The notes beneath the pieces are model-generated. The model was not told where the DNA came from and ran no database searches. It saw only the letters and a list, made by a program, of their open reading frames with translations. Shown here piece after piece: positions 20,435 to 31,812 of a DNA stretch of 64,000 nucleotides. The first letter of the stretch is position 1; each line of letters begins with the position of its first letter. The DNA is taken from NCBI GenBank assembly GCA_002077045.2, contig KZ111143.1, positions 711,405-775,404 of the forward strand, in the 5' to 3' direction. The position numbers and the translations under genes are program-made. The DNA is from Rachicladosporium sp. CCFEE 5018 (Eukaryota > Ascomycota > Dothideomycetes > Cladosporiales > Cladosporiaceae).

Positions 20435-21106
20435 ATGTCACTCACAGAAGCCTACCGCCTCGCACACACAGCAGAGTGCCGCCTCAACCTCGCTGCCTCC
20501 CGTCCTGACCGCTCCCTGCGCTTCGTGGTAGGCCACCTCATGACCTACGAATCCCTCCGCCTCCGCATAGTCGAGATCGAGCACGAGACATCCCGCTCGC
20601 AACGGGCAAAAGCAGTGCAATTTCAAGGTGCCGGTGCACTGCGATCGAGCTCTTCAGCCCGCAGAAGCCCACCACCTAGCACGATCCCAGGTCTAAACGA
20701 AGATGACGAGGATGAACTAAGCGATGAAGAGGACATGGACGAAGACGAAGACGACGAATCCGGCGGTCTCAGCCTCCAGCGCTTCCCCTCTGGCTCCGCA
20801 CGTCCTCCACCCCTCGAAGCAGATCTCGAAGACGATGTAGACGAAGACGACGAGCCCGTGTCGCCTGAAGAGCCCGACGCAGCTACACTCGAGACGGCTC
20901 TCAAGGGCGATGGCAGCGAGTTGCTCGCGACTATGTACGAGGGCGTGAGGAAGTGCCCGTGTCATGGCCACAAAGACGCGCCGAGTTTTGGGAGGATGTG
21001 GGAGCTGCCTGAGGGGGAGAAGGGCAGGGAGGGGGTGACGAGGGTGATTGCTGAGGAGATGGATGGGCCGCCTGCGCCGCAGGTGGCGTGTACGGGGTTG
21101 ACGTGA
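20435..21106 (+). CDS. Acidic conserved protein of unknown function, copy B
   Basis: 223 residues from ATG 20435, which follows the CAACACCACCAAG leader shared with the other copy. Residues 1-60 are helical in character (SLTEAYRLAHTAECRLNLAA; LMTYESLRLRIVEIEHE). Residues ~88-110 are an acidic run of Asp/Glu, and a second acidic run follows at ~130-150. The C-terminus holds the short conserved segment RKCPCHGHKD. I do not recognise a named family. The composition suggests a nuclear or chaperone-like adaptor, but that is only a guess. Both copies are intact and differ mainly at synonymous sites and by one or two residues in the acidic run (EEDMDE versus DEDMDE; ESGG versus EDGG), so the protein is under selection. 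Confidence 0.75.
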   Translation: MSLTEAYRLAHTAECRLNLAASRPDRSLRFVVGHLMTYESLRLRIVEIEHETSRSQRAKAVQFQGAGALRSSSSARRSPPPSTIPGLNEDDEDELSDEEDMDEDEDDESGGLSLQRFPSGSARPPPLEADLEDDVDEDDEPVSPEEPDAATLETALKGDGSELLATMYEGVRKCPCHGHKDAPSFGRMWELPEGEKGREGVTRVIAEEMDGPPAPQVACTGLT

Positions 21107-21737
21107 GAGGGGCATGTGTGAGAGCATTGTATTGCTCGCTATACCGAGACTGTCAACATCGCCCACTTCAGCATATACTCAATACGATGGATCAACGACT
21201 CGACGTACGATCAACGATGGCCACTGGACTAGCCTCCATTGAGCGCCATTGCAGCTGCCCAGAAAAAGATCCCGACCACCATGACGGGCAGAAGATACCC
21301 TGCAGCACACGCCGCCGCTTAGCTAATCCAGCTGTGAGCGATCTACCCAAGGGTGTTCCGTTCGCGGTCATAGTAGTAGCTAAATGCCTGATACGAGCGA
21401 GAGAGACAAGTCGCCACGCGGAGGATGGCAGAAGGAAAGGCAATGCGCTCACAAGTTGTGAGCGTTGAGATAAGACCCGAAAGCATGATGTAGCTTGTTA
21501 GCAGTAATGAATACCACTCCACTCCGAAAAACCCCCAGACGACATCCAAGTCTCCTCCATGTGCGGTATATACTCCTCTCGTCTGGTCAGTGCGGAGACG
21601 AGGCCGCGGCTAGCTAATAGACATGTCAATGCTCGAGATGCATTGATATTGCATCACGAATCCATCTCTCGCAAGTGGTCGGTTCAAGGTGGGAACGTTG
21701 AAAATGTGGCATGTACGACATACTTCTATACCCCCCT
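21107..21737. other. Intergenic region between convergent genes, copy B
   Basis: About 630 bp with no gene seen. It is poorly conserved relative to 48110-48758 except close to the two gene ends. Confidence 0.5.
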
Positions 21738-22644
21738 CTACGCTGCCGGCGCGCTCACAGGCACGTCAACACCATACCTCTCCTTCAGCCGGTCCGCTCG
21801 CCGTTGCTCATAGCCCGGTGCGTAGATGCCTATGTCGCGTCAGCGCCTCACTCCTTCATACCATCAACTACAAGCAAACTCACCTCGTCCCTCACCCAAC
21901 TCATTCACAGTCTCCTCAATCGGCCTCCTCCGATTCTTCCTTAAGTACTCCTTCCGCGCCACCTCATCCACAGTGCTATCCTGCTTATAGCCATTCAGTT
22001 GCCCGCCTGTGAATGTGAAAGCTGAGAGGATGACGCCGAGAGCGGCGCCGTAGCCGAGCACTGCGGGTGCTGAACGGACTATGGGTGTGTTAGAGATGGG
22101 GAACCCGGGAGGGTTTGGGGAGAAGAGGGTTAGGATGGGGGGAAGTACAGCGTAGACCTAGCATGGCGCCTCCCAGCGCGCCGCCGATGAAGGAGTTGTA
22201 TGTATCGTCTACTTCTCGGAGGTTGGCGGAGGCGCATTTGCTGAATTCGTAGGCGCCGCCCATCGCCGCTGTGGAATACGACTATTAGCACTTGACACCG
22301 TTCTACATGCGTCCATCCTCCATAGCTCGTCTCTCGATCCTGCTGTCCCATCCTATGCGCTTCCAACGACCACATTCAATCCCCTCTCATCTCTATGCAA
22401 TGAACTCCGGACTGCCTCTCTCTTCGCCCCACTTCTCACAAGAGCTCTGAGACTTACCAAACACCGCGAATGTCCCTCCAGTTCGCGTGAACACGCCGAA
22501 AGCGCCGACATTCTGTTTCGTAAGGGTGTTCTGGATCGTCGAGATGAAGAGGCCTGCGGAGCCGGTGACCAGTGTCGCTTTCACAGCGCTACCTATGGCA
22601 TCCTTGGGGTGGTATTGTACCGCCTGCTCCTCGGTGTCGGCCAT
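21738..22644 (-). CDS. Complex I 21.3 kDa subunit (NUJM / NDUFA11-type), copy B
   Basis: Four exons: 22458-22644, 22149-22268, 21884-22078 and 21738-21829. The introns are 189, 70 and 54 bp, all GT-AG and all in frame, giving 197 residues. The spliced protein has the hallmarks of the fungal NADH:ubiquinone oxidoreductase 21.3 kDa subunit: HPKDAIGSAVKATLVTGSAG, STIQNTLTKQNVGAFGVFTR, EFSKCASANLREVDD, the Tim17-like helix AVLGYGAALGVILSAFTF, and KEYLRKNRRRPIEETVNELG near the end. It is a small multi-helix membrane subunit of the mitochondrial inner membrane with no redox centre. Exon lengths are identical to copy C (187, 120, 195 and 92 bp); only the first intron differs in length. It is divergent from UBP2. 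Confidence 0.92.
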
Positions 22645-23186
22645 TGTGGGCGTGTATGGCGAGACAATGGCAGGTCGGAATGGTCCAGCAAATGAGAGCT
22701 TGGGGGAGGTCTTTCGGGATGCTGCCTGAGGCAAGTAGGATCGCATGACTCGAGTAACTGAACTCTGGAGAAGGCGAGTGGCTGACAGACAGGGATGACG
22801 ACGTGCTTTGGGTGTGGCGTCGGGTTATGCTTTGGCACGAGCTTCACGAGGCAGACGTGTAGAAGCGTTTCTCTATTACGTGTGCTATTCTGTTGCCTTC
22901 GGTAGTGCAGTGTGATGTTTGCATTCGTGGAAGCAGGAGTCATCTAAGGAAGCGGTACATGTGGAAAGCGGACAGCTCATCAGGCATCTCCAAGAACTCG
23001 ACCAAGCACCGTTGAAAGAGCTACGATACGGGCAATAGGCCAATTATCGCACTACTGGCTAGGTATATCGCACCTTTGTCAATCGACTCTGCCCTTGGAG
23101 AGCTACATCTCCAAGACCGAAGGCCCTCTCTCAACTTGATTTACCACGACTCGGGCCAATACCCTCCACTCGCGAGTACTCAAGCC
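22645..23186. promoter_or_regulatory. Divergent intergenic region, complex I subunit / UBP2, copy B
   Basis: About 540 bp between two divergent genes. The frame that becomes UBP2 is open from 23016 but has no ATG before 23187. The right half is nearly identical to copy C, so it may be 5' UTR or an unrecognised exon. Confidence 0.4.
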
Positions 23187-26100
23187 ATGGACATACCTCA
23201 ACCCACTGGCCCAGGCAAGCTTGCACCACGCCTTCTACACGACTTCCTCTCCTTCGATCCGCAGAAGAACTCCGCAACAGGCAACATCCTCACTGATCTC
23301 CCTCCTCCATTCGGAGACGCTCCTCCCCCGACGCCCCACCGAGACGCCTGCAAGCACGACTACTGCACTAAGCTGGAGCAGTCCGTGCAGCCTCCTCTCG
23401 ATTTACGAGCAGACGGCACGACGGAGTACAAGCTAGCATTAGTCTGCAAGAGGTGTAGAATCCATGCAGACTTCTTCGTCAGCTTCGGAGGAGCAAGCGA
23501 TCCTTGTCCGAACAGCAAGAAGCCGCTACATCATTTCAGGTCGGTGCGAGAGTTGCATACGGTCGATGCGCACAAGATAGGATTTGTTTGGGTGTGCTCG
23601 AGCGAGTCTTGTCGTGCGAGTTTGAAGCTGGTGTACAAGCTGCCGAGAATATCGAAGCCGGATGTGCTACTGCTTACGGATAGTGGGAAGCTAAGGCAGC
23701 GATATGAGGAGATTCTTGCGGACGATCCTGGACGGGAAGGCGTGAGGCAAGCGACGCCTGTAGAGCCCTTGGCGAGATTGAGGAGGTATCTGAAAGATGC
23801 GTTAAATCCGGAGCATGAGAGGAGGTCCTTTCCTGCTAATAACAAGAGGTTCGTTGAGGCTTTCGGTGTTCAAGGCAAGGACTGCGCAGAGTTGCTGCAA
23901 GAGCTGGGATTCCAGTATGACCACAATGAGGGTTCCTGGGCTCTACCGAACCCGCCGGTGGTGGACGATCGGCTTCACTCGGACACATCATCAGCACGTG
24001 AAGATCTGGAGGATGTTCAGTACGAGCTCCTCGCTCTCATGGCGACGGTAGCTGCGCAGAACAACTGTGTAAACCCAAGCGCATCAGAGGGCTGGCCATC
24101 AGCGACACGAGACATCGAGCGAGTGCTAGCAAGCCAAGGCTACCCAAGACTGGTATCATTGCGACGCTCAGCCAGTGGTGGAGATCACAATCCCTACATC
24201 AGCAGTTTGGGTGCCGTGACGGACTTTGGCGACAGCCTCATTGAGTTCGCTTACGATCGCCAAGTAGCATGCGACCCGATGAATGAAGCCTATTACCTCG
24301 AATGCCTTCAGGAGATCACCAAACAACGTGGATCGGAAGACCTGCAAGTGAAGATGTTTACGCAGGAAAGTGCTGGGCTAGTCAGCCGGCGAGATCTGAG
24401 AGAAGCGTACAGAACCTTCGGGCTACCTACTAATGGAGGCGGCGCCGACGACGAGAGAATACTGAACCTATTCCATGCGCAACACACTGATCTCGGTGCA
24501 CAAGGGCAAGAGAATCTGCGTGAGATGCTTGGACGGATCGGCCGAGCAAGAGGATCGTCCACGTTGAATAATGCTTCACGTCAGTCCGTGGAGACCATCG
24601 AGGAAGCATATGCATGGCTTGGTAATGGACTAGGACCGCAATCTGATGATTCAATGGTGACGACCATATACGCAGTCAAAGTGAGTGCAGAATCCCTTTC
24701 CTGAATATTGTCGCGGCCGGAGCAGACTTGGATAAATCTTTCAGGACATCGAGTCTTTCCTCTACTTGTAAATAGGGACTCCAAGAGGTGCCTTGGTGTC
24801 GAGACCTTAGTGAGAAGATTCGTGACTACAAGCCCATCCTGCAAGCAACCGCAAGCGTGCCTTCCTCGCAGCGCTGCAAGGAACCGCACTTTCTTGCCAA
24901 GAGCGCGTTTGTCGATCATCACTGACATGAATGATCTTTCACAGACCGACGGTAACAAAGACCTGGAAGAGATCGGCCGACGTGCGATATCAACAATCGC
25001 CAAAGAGCGCAAAAGCGACTTTCTCAACACATTTCTACTCGGCGGTGATCCAAACGAAGCGAGCATGAATGTCGACGAGGCATTGCGACTGTTGAACGTA
25101 GAAGAAAAGCTCGAAGCTGTTGACCCGACGATATGGCCTACCGTGTTCGAAAGCGCAAGAGCCGACAGAGCCGGCTCGGAGACCGAGCGGGCTATCGCCG
25201 CCGTACAGCAGGCACTTCGAGGAGGAGGCAAACCTGGCGATGATGGTAGTCCTGCACCAGAAACGTGGCCTGTAGGCTTAATAAGCCATGGCAATACATG
25301 CTACCTCAACAGTCTGCTACAGTACTACTTCAGTCTGAAGCCTCTGCGGGATATCGTGCTGGAGTATGAGAAGTTCCAGCTGGACACCAGCAAGACGACG
25401 AAGAAGGCGGAGCGCGTTGGTCAGCTCATGGTGACGATGCAGGAGATCAAGGGTGGGCAGAAGTTTGCGGAAGAGTTGAGACATTTGTTCGAGAGGATGA
25501 TCAAGGAGCCTGGGTCGAAGGTTAAGCCGGAGCAGGATCTGGTTTGTCGGGCTTTCTTGGCACCTTCGGACTTCGCTTTGCTCGGGGAGAAGCTCGTCGA
25601 AGATGAGAACGCGATTGACGACAGCGACACGGTTCCTCCGCTGGTGAATGGCAGTACACCACCGGTCGAGGAAACTAGCGCGGTGCTATCGAGCGCTAGC
25701 AGCGCGACATTGCAGGCGTCTGAAGATGGCGACCTGATCGACACGCCAATGAAAGATCCTCCAGTGAACGGCGCTGAAATGCCGCTGACTCCACCCACAT
25801 CACCGAAAGTGGCACCTGACGCACCACCTCCTCTGCCACCACGTCGTCACTCGACTACAACATCAGATACATTGCGTCTGGCAGAAGAAAAGGCAAGACA
25901 ACAGCAAGACGTCACAGAGGTGCACGACAGCATTACACAGCGACTACGTGCTGGGATGCAAGCCCACGGCACGGACGATAGGGGCGAGCAGATGGACCCA
26001 CTACGTGATTTGTTCGCTATTGGATTGTCGCAAACAACATTGGCACCCGCCGACGGTAAGTCGCGCACAGAGAAGATCGCGGACTCGTCGATTCTCCTGG

Positions 26101-27128
26101 AAGTCCCCCGAGAGCCTACGGATCTATACGCTGCACTGGACGACTACTTTGATCCGGCAAGCGTATCGGAGAGTTCCGAAACCCAGCAATATAAGACAAT
26201 TACGTCTTTACCACCGTTAGTGCAGATCAGTATGCCAAGGATCTACTTCGACGAGGCCACCAAGAAGGGCATGAAATCGGACGTTTCCGTCCGTTTGGAA
26301 GACGAACTCTATCTAGACCGGTACTACGACTCAGCGCACCCTGACATTGTGCCCGAACGACGAAAGACGGCTTGGGAATGGCGTAAGCGTATCAGAGAAC
26401 TGAAAGCCGAACGCAAAGCTTTCATGTGCCAGAGCGACGACCTGGGGGGCTCTCTCGAAGGTCCTCACGCAGTGGCTGAGGCCGCGAAGTACATCTCCTC
26501 ACTCGATGACATAAACAAGGACCTCCTGGAGATCGGTGAATCGCCTATAGACACAGCATCCGAAGTCCACGTCGCCTTGACAACTGATGCAGCCCTGCAA
26601 TCCGAACGTCTGGCAACAATAGACTCCGAAGTGCTGTCTCTCACCGGACAGCTTGACGCCCTGTTTAGTGATCTGAAGCGACATAAATATCGTCTGACGG
26701 CTTGCTTCAAACACCGAGGAGGCTCGTCTGGGGGACACTATTGGGTTTCGATCCATGACTTCAAGACTGGTATCTGGCGTAATTATAACGACGAGACGGT
26801 TAAGGAAGTGCCGTCGTCGCAGTTGCACGAGATCTTCCAGGCGAAGGAGTACATGCACGGCACCCCGACCTACGCTGTCTACGTTCGAGATGAGGACAAA
26901 GATAATATAGTCGACGCCGTGTGTCGGAATCCGGAGAAGACTGCGTCCGAGAGAGAGCCGAGTCCACGAATCGAAGCTACGGAGATCACCGCTGGGTGGC
27001 AGGATATCGATACCAAGATGGACGGTCCCGGGGAGACGACGGTGGATCCAAGGACTCTCGAAAATGGAGGAGACTTCGTGGCTGACAACATGAAGCCGCC
27101 GGAAGATGCATCGTCGATCAAGTGGTAG
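23187..27128 (+). CDS. UBP2: UBP2-type ubiquitin carboxyl-terminal hydrolase, copy B
   Basis: Exons 23187-24680 and 24945-27128 are separated by a 264-bp intron (GTGAGT...TTTCACAG), giving 1225 residues. I chose ATG 23187 (MDIPQPTGPGKLAPRLL) because it is the first in-frame ATG and lies where fungal UBP2 proteins begin to align; an upstream exon is possible. The N-terminal half is the UBP2-specific region with Cys pairs (LVCKRCRIHADFF, VCSSESCRASL). The USP catalytic Cys box GLISHGNTCYLNSLLQYYFS places the nucleophile at Cys617. The His box GGSSGGHYWVSIHDF places the general base at His1096, followed by the usual YAVYVRDED end. A Pro-rich linker carries TPPTSPKVAP. Yeast Ubp2 trims K63-linked chains and opposes Rsp5. 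It differs from copy C by one Gly and by lacking a repeat expansion. Confidence 0.92.
24681..24944 (+). other. Long UBP2 intron with open downstream frame, copy B
   Basis: 264 bp, far longer than the other introns here (mostly 49-70 bp) and the same length in both copies. If retained, exon 1 would stop at TGA 24702-24704, while the exon 2 frame stays open through the intron from 24708. In copy B that frame has an ATG at 24927; in copy C this codon is ATC. Confidence 0.55.
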
Positions 27129-27519
27129 ACTCCGAAATCGAAGACGGCTATCAAGCTGCGGTTTCCTTTTCAGGCTGGGCCGTGAGAGGATGGAGGCGGA
27201 CGAAGGATTGATAGCTAGTGAATAGTCGTGGTATTGCTTCGACCTATCCAGTCTGATTGATAGCATTACTTCCGCTTCTCCAGAAATCTCAAACGTGCAC
27301 TTCTGCTCACATTGGCTTGATCGCGGTCGTAAAGCGTATCCACGCACTCTTGGTGAGAGCGCGTATCGAGGGCGAAGATGAGGACATGTCTGTACTCTCT
27401 CGACGATGTTCAAGGACAGATTGACAGTTGCCGTTGTACATATACTAGCACAGCAAAATTCGAGCTTTAAGAGAAGGGAAGATGCAAATCCTCAAACGAT
27501 ATTGACCCATAGCCAACTC

Positions 27520-27935
27520 CATGCTTGCGCACTTCCGCTTCTCTGGATATGCTAAACGTCCTCGTACTACTCCCTTGCGCGGCACGTCAACAGGGAGGCC
27601 GATGCAGCGGCCATGGAAATATGCCTTGTGCGCTTGTTGCCTTCGCTCTCCGGGGACGTCTGAAGGTTCACATGGTACTATATCGCGCACCACGTAAGTG
27701 ACATGCTGAAAAGGCCGTCGCGGAGAGAGTCCTTGAGGGTTCCCTCTTCCCCTTCGCTCTCCTGATATCCTTGGAATGTCTAGGCTACGTTTATGCGCAC
27801 CACGTAAGTAGAACGGGCGTGAAGCGGTCAAAGAGAGAAAGGTTGTGCGAATCTAGCTTTGCTCTTTGGAAAGTATACACTTCGTTCTGCAACTGTACTG
27901 CGCGCCACACGAGTGAGAGACTCGGTAGTTGGTTC
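27520..27935. repeat. Degenerate ~107-bp tandem repeat, about 4 units
   Basis: Two linked words recur together. A CTTCGCTCTCC-like word lies near 27533, 27641, 27750 and 27858, and a GCGCACCACGTAAGT-like word near 27574, 27687, 27796 and 27900. Spacings are 104-113 bp. Copy C has only one unit-like segment near 54485-54530. The array accounts for part of the length excess of copy B. Confidence 0.6.
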
Positions 27936-29133
27936 CGAGAGGCAAATGGTACTTTGCGACGAGACATCTGTCGACAAGTCGATACTGTCTTACATCAATT
28001 GTGCGATCGATGGTACCTTCGCAGCTCTGGCAGTCCTCAGTGAGCCCTTGCTTCAGACATATGCGTCCTGAACGAACGGCTGCTAGTTAGGGCTCCGCGG
28101 AGAGACGATATAGCCCACAACGTGTGAACGCCAAATATGTCGATTTCTGGCTCTCTGTGGATCATTAGCACAACATGCCGTTGTCGTGACTACACGATAG
28201 GAGCACAATTCACGTCGGAGGTTTCCGAAGTGACGGAGGGCGTATAGCGGATCTTCAGGCTTTCGGAGAAGCCAAAGTTTCCCTAGCTTTGACCCCCGTC
28301 TGGCAGTCCCTGCATCTTACCGCGCTGGTGAAAGCCGAGATGGAGATCTGGCGGAGAAGCTCTAGTCGAACGTCGTGGACCTAGCGATAGTCTTCACTTC
28401 GCAAGATCCGGAAATGGTAGATACCGGCGATACGTCGTACAGTATCTGCGACGGGAGTGTGCGGTCGCTTGGCAAAGGCCTCTACAAAGGGCCGTGGCAC
28501 GCGCAATCAATGATTTCTCCAGTGCCACGAACGCCGTGAGAGCACCTTCGATCGTGTGGTGCCACGGTCACGGATTTCGTTGTCGCGTGCTCCTCGACAT
28601 CTTTCCACATCGCTGGTATCATCACGACTCACGAGCGTTGCGAAGCGTCTTGGCCGACGCGACATAAGCTCGCTTCGAAGGCTTCACCTGGCTGGGCACT
28701 GTGCCGAGCGTCGCTTGGGGGCGTGGCGAGAAGGCTTGGTAGATGAAGTTCGACGTCGCATGTATTTCTGAATGCTCGACTATTCATCGAGGTCTCTTAC
28801 ATGCGGTTTGGTCCAGAGTGACAGTAACGCCATCACGAGTGCAACATGCTGGAGTGACTGCCTCGAATGCCAGAGTCGTCCATTCCGCAATTTCGCCGTG
28901 TTATTTGGACCTCGAGGCGACTCGAGCGTTGTTGTCATCGGCGAAGAGCGCGCCTGCGGATGTGTTTCTGTGAGCGTTCTAGCGGGTCCACTTTACGTGG
29001 GACTGCATGCAGGTAGCAGAGCACGTTTCTTTATGCGGCTTTCTGATTGGTGTTTCAGACTTCACTTCAGTCTCTGGAAAGCCAACACTTTCCCACCTGA
29101 GCTCATGCGAGATCTGCCCGAAAGACTCTCCAG

Positions 29134-29139
29134 CACGTG
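29134..29139. promoter_or_regulatory. CACGTG E-box upstream of PHO84, copy B (candidate Pho4/NUC-1 site)
   Basis: CACGTG lies 774 bp upstream of the PHO84 ATG. The same hexamer in the same local context lies 766 bp upstream in copy C (55182-55187). Pho4 and NUC-1 bind CACGTG in phosphate-responsive promoters, so this is a candidate; a single hexamer is weak evidence. Confidence 0.3.
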
Positions 29140-29419
29140 GCGCTATTCCCAGCAAGTCCACTGATTTGCCGTGCATTTTTACTTCGCCGCTGAGCTGGGA
29201 CGCTGGTGCGGTCGCGTGAGGCCGTGTTCTCGGCCATGGTGCCTGAAATCGGTATTGTTGTACAAATGTGACAGCATCTCCGTGATAGGGCAGCGCGACA
29301 GGGCTGAGCAGTTGTTGGTGTATCGTAAGGATGCCTTGGGCTTCATCAGCTGTCAGCAACCTTGTTTCGGGTTTGCCGTGCGCGAGCAAGTGGCGAGTAT
29401 CATCACCACTGTATAGGGA

Positions 29420-29770
29420 CGGGTCGAATCAACGACGGCAACATCAAATCATCGTCCTAGCGCATGAATATCAGCACTCCAAGGTTCAGACTCGGGCCAT
29501 GCGATTCGATAGCCCATTTGATAGCCTTGGCCCATTGTGTGCAAGCACTCGGGCAATGGCAGCCGCAGAGACTTAGCCACCATCTTGGCAAGGTCAAGCA
29601 ATATGGATGCATGCTCAGAGTCAGCCTTGCAATTGGACGAGCGCGAAGCAAAAGCAGCGTGATCGCCGGCGTCTATGATCTGGCCATGGGTCATGGCGTG
29701 CAGCCGGCGCTAGGTGCAGCGTATTTCGCCTCGTTCCCACATCTTTTTTCACGCTAGTAGAAAGGGAGGG
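29420..29770. other. Conserved block upstream of PHO84, copy B
   Basis: This ~350-bp block matches ~55455-55805 much better than the sequence to its left. An 81-codon minus-strand frame (29449-29694, with DLAKMVAKSL) is open here but interrupted by a stop in copy C, so conservation is probably not due to that frame. It may be promoter, 5' UTR or a non-coding RNA. Confidence 0.4.
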
Positions 29771-29907
29771 TTGCACGCTTGGCGGAAGTGAGCATCCCAC
29801 ATATAGTGGCTGCGGCTGTCACCAGGACTGTCAAGCTTCTTCAAGTCGTTCAACGTTACTTGGCAACTTCACTTCTTCACAGTCCACCACATTACACGTC
29901 GTCAAGC

Positions 29908-31812
29908 ATGGCTACGCGAACCGTGGGAGGCAACGCTGCCTTTCACAACTTCCACAATGACTATGCTCACATTGCCGACCCCAATGAGCGGAGAAGACTC
30001 GCGCTGGCTGAGATCGATAAGGTGGGATAGGTTGAACACGGTGATAGGACATGTGACTAATAACAATATCAGGCACCATTCGGATGGTACCACGTTCGCG
30101 CCATCGTCGTCGCCGGCATTGGTTTCTTCACGGATGCCTACGATATCTTCGCCATTGGTCTCGTGACTGCTATGTTGGGCGTGGTCTACTGGCAAGACGA
30201 CAATCTCTCCGCCACCAAACGTGGAGTGATTCCCTCCGCCTCGGACACTGCGATCAAAGTCGCCACCTCCGGCGGTACTGTCATCGGTCAACTCGGCTTC
30301 GGATACCTTGCAGATGTCGTCGGCCGCAAGAAGATGTACGGTCTTGAGTTGATTCTCATCATTTTCGCTACCACCGCACAAGCTCTTGCCTCAGACTCTC
30401 GCAGCATCTCGATTGTCGGCATTATCATCTTCTGGCGTGTGCTCATGGGCATCGGAATCGGTGGAGACTACCCGCTTTCGTCGATCATCACCTCTGAGTT
30501 CGCAACAACGAAATGGCGTGGAGCTATGATGGGTAGCGTGTTCGCCATGCAGGGTATCGGCCAATTCGCTGCTGGCCTGGTCTCCCTTATCGTCGTCTCT
30601 GGCTTCAAGGAGAGCTTGCTCACTGCCAAGGGCCCTGCCACTTGCAGTGGTGTCTGCCAGCTTGCTGTTGACAAGATGTGGCGTGTCATCATTGGCTTCG
30701 GCGCTGTACCCGGCTGCGTCGCCCTCTACTACCGTCTGACGTAAGTTCCCCTAAAATACGTTTGGCCAAACTCAAGACACAGACACTGATCTTACTCACA
30801 GCATCCCCGAGACCCCCCGCTACACCTTCGATGTCTCCCGCGATGTTGTCAAGGCAGGCAGCGATGTCAAGGCCTACCTCTCGTCCAAGCCCGAGGGTGT
30901 GCCCGATGAGGTCATGCGCTCCAGCGAGATGCGCAACACTGCACAGCAGATGGAGGTCCCTAAGGCATCATGGTCCGACTTCATCGGTCACTACGGCCAG
31001 TGGAAGTACGGCAAGGTCCTGCTCGGCACGGCTGGCTCGTGGTTCTTTCTCGATGTGGCCTTCTACGGAGTCTCTCTCAACAACGCCACAATTCTGCAAG
31101 CTATCGGCTATGCATCCGGAAGCACAATGTACCAGGTCTTCTACAACACCGCTGTCGGTAACTTGATCCTCGTCTGCGCTGGCGCCATCCCAGGTTACTG
31201 GGTGACAGTTGCAACCGTCGATACCGTTGGTCGCAAGCCAATCCAGTACATGGGCTTCGCTCTCCTCACTGTCCTCTTCTGCATTATGGGCTTCGGCTAC
31301 CACAAGATCGGAGAGAAGGGTCTGCTCGCCTGCTATGTTCTTGCGCAGTTCTTTTTCAACTTCGGCCCTAACTCGACCACTTTCATTGTGCCCGGAGAGT
31401 GCTTCCCAACACGCTACCGCTCCACTTCCCACGGCATCTCCGCTGCTTCCGGCAAAGTCGGATCCATTCTCGCCCAGGTGCTCATTGGTCCTCTCCGCAT
31501 TCGCGGCGCCACGCCCACCAACAAGTCGCCTTGGCTCAACCACGTCATGGAGATCTACGCGCTGTTCATGTTCTGCGGTCTCTTCACCGCAAGTTCTCCC
31601 ACAAAGCTTTACAGCTGCCTCGTACTAACATACTCTCACAGACTTTCCTCATCCCAGAGACCAAGCGCAAGACCCTCGAGCAGCTTGCTGGTGAGGTGCC
31701 AGGCACGCCCGAGTACGACCCGAGACTTGCTGGCGGCCACCAGGCTCGCACCGACTCTGACCCAAGCGAGGAGGGTGTGTACGGTGGCGAGAAGGCTGCC
31801 AACAACGTGTAG
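29908..31812 (+). CDS. PHO84: PHO84-like high-affinity phosphate:H+ symporter, copy B
   Basis: Four exons: 29908-30021, 30073-30740, 30802-31588 and 31642-31812, giving 579 residues. The N-terminus GGNAAFHNFHNDYAHI and EIDKAPFGWYHVRA is typical of Pho84. Twelve membrane segments are expected of this major facilitator family. The GxxxD-x-x-G-R-K/R loop signatures appear after TM2 (LADVVGRKKMYG) and after TM8 (VDTVGRKPIQYMG). The charged GFFTDAYDIFAI in TM1 is characteristic of phosphate transporters. It acts at the plasma membrane and is normally induced by phosphate starvation. The third intron (31589-31641) starts with GC rather than GT; copy C has GT at the same place. Exon 4 and ~280 bp of 3' flank are virtually identical to copy C, while exons 2-3 carry many synonymous differences. 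Confidence 0.94.

Larger units (their letters stand above)
27129..29907. other. UBP2-PHO84 intergenic region, copy B (2.8 kb)
   Basis: No gene is recognised. It is about 1 kb longer than the same interval in copy C (54184-55947). Most of the excess lies at 27250-28530 and includes a degenerate ~107-bp tandem repeat. The middle (28540-29400) aligns with 54577-55430 but is much more diverged than the genes. The block at ~29420-29770 is highly conserved between copies. Confidence 0.5.

Noticed and set aside
20623..20904. Minus-strand Ser-rich frame opposite the acidic protein (and its twin at 47626-47907)
   Set aside because: It is the antisense shadow of the GAX codons of the Asp/Glu runs in the real gene.
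29449..29694. 81-codon minus-strand frame in the block upstream of PHO84
   Set aside because: The same frame has an internal stop in copy C, so conservation is not explained by a protein.
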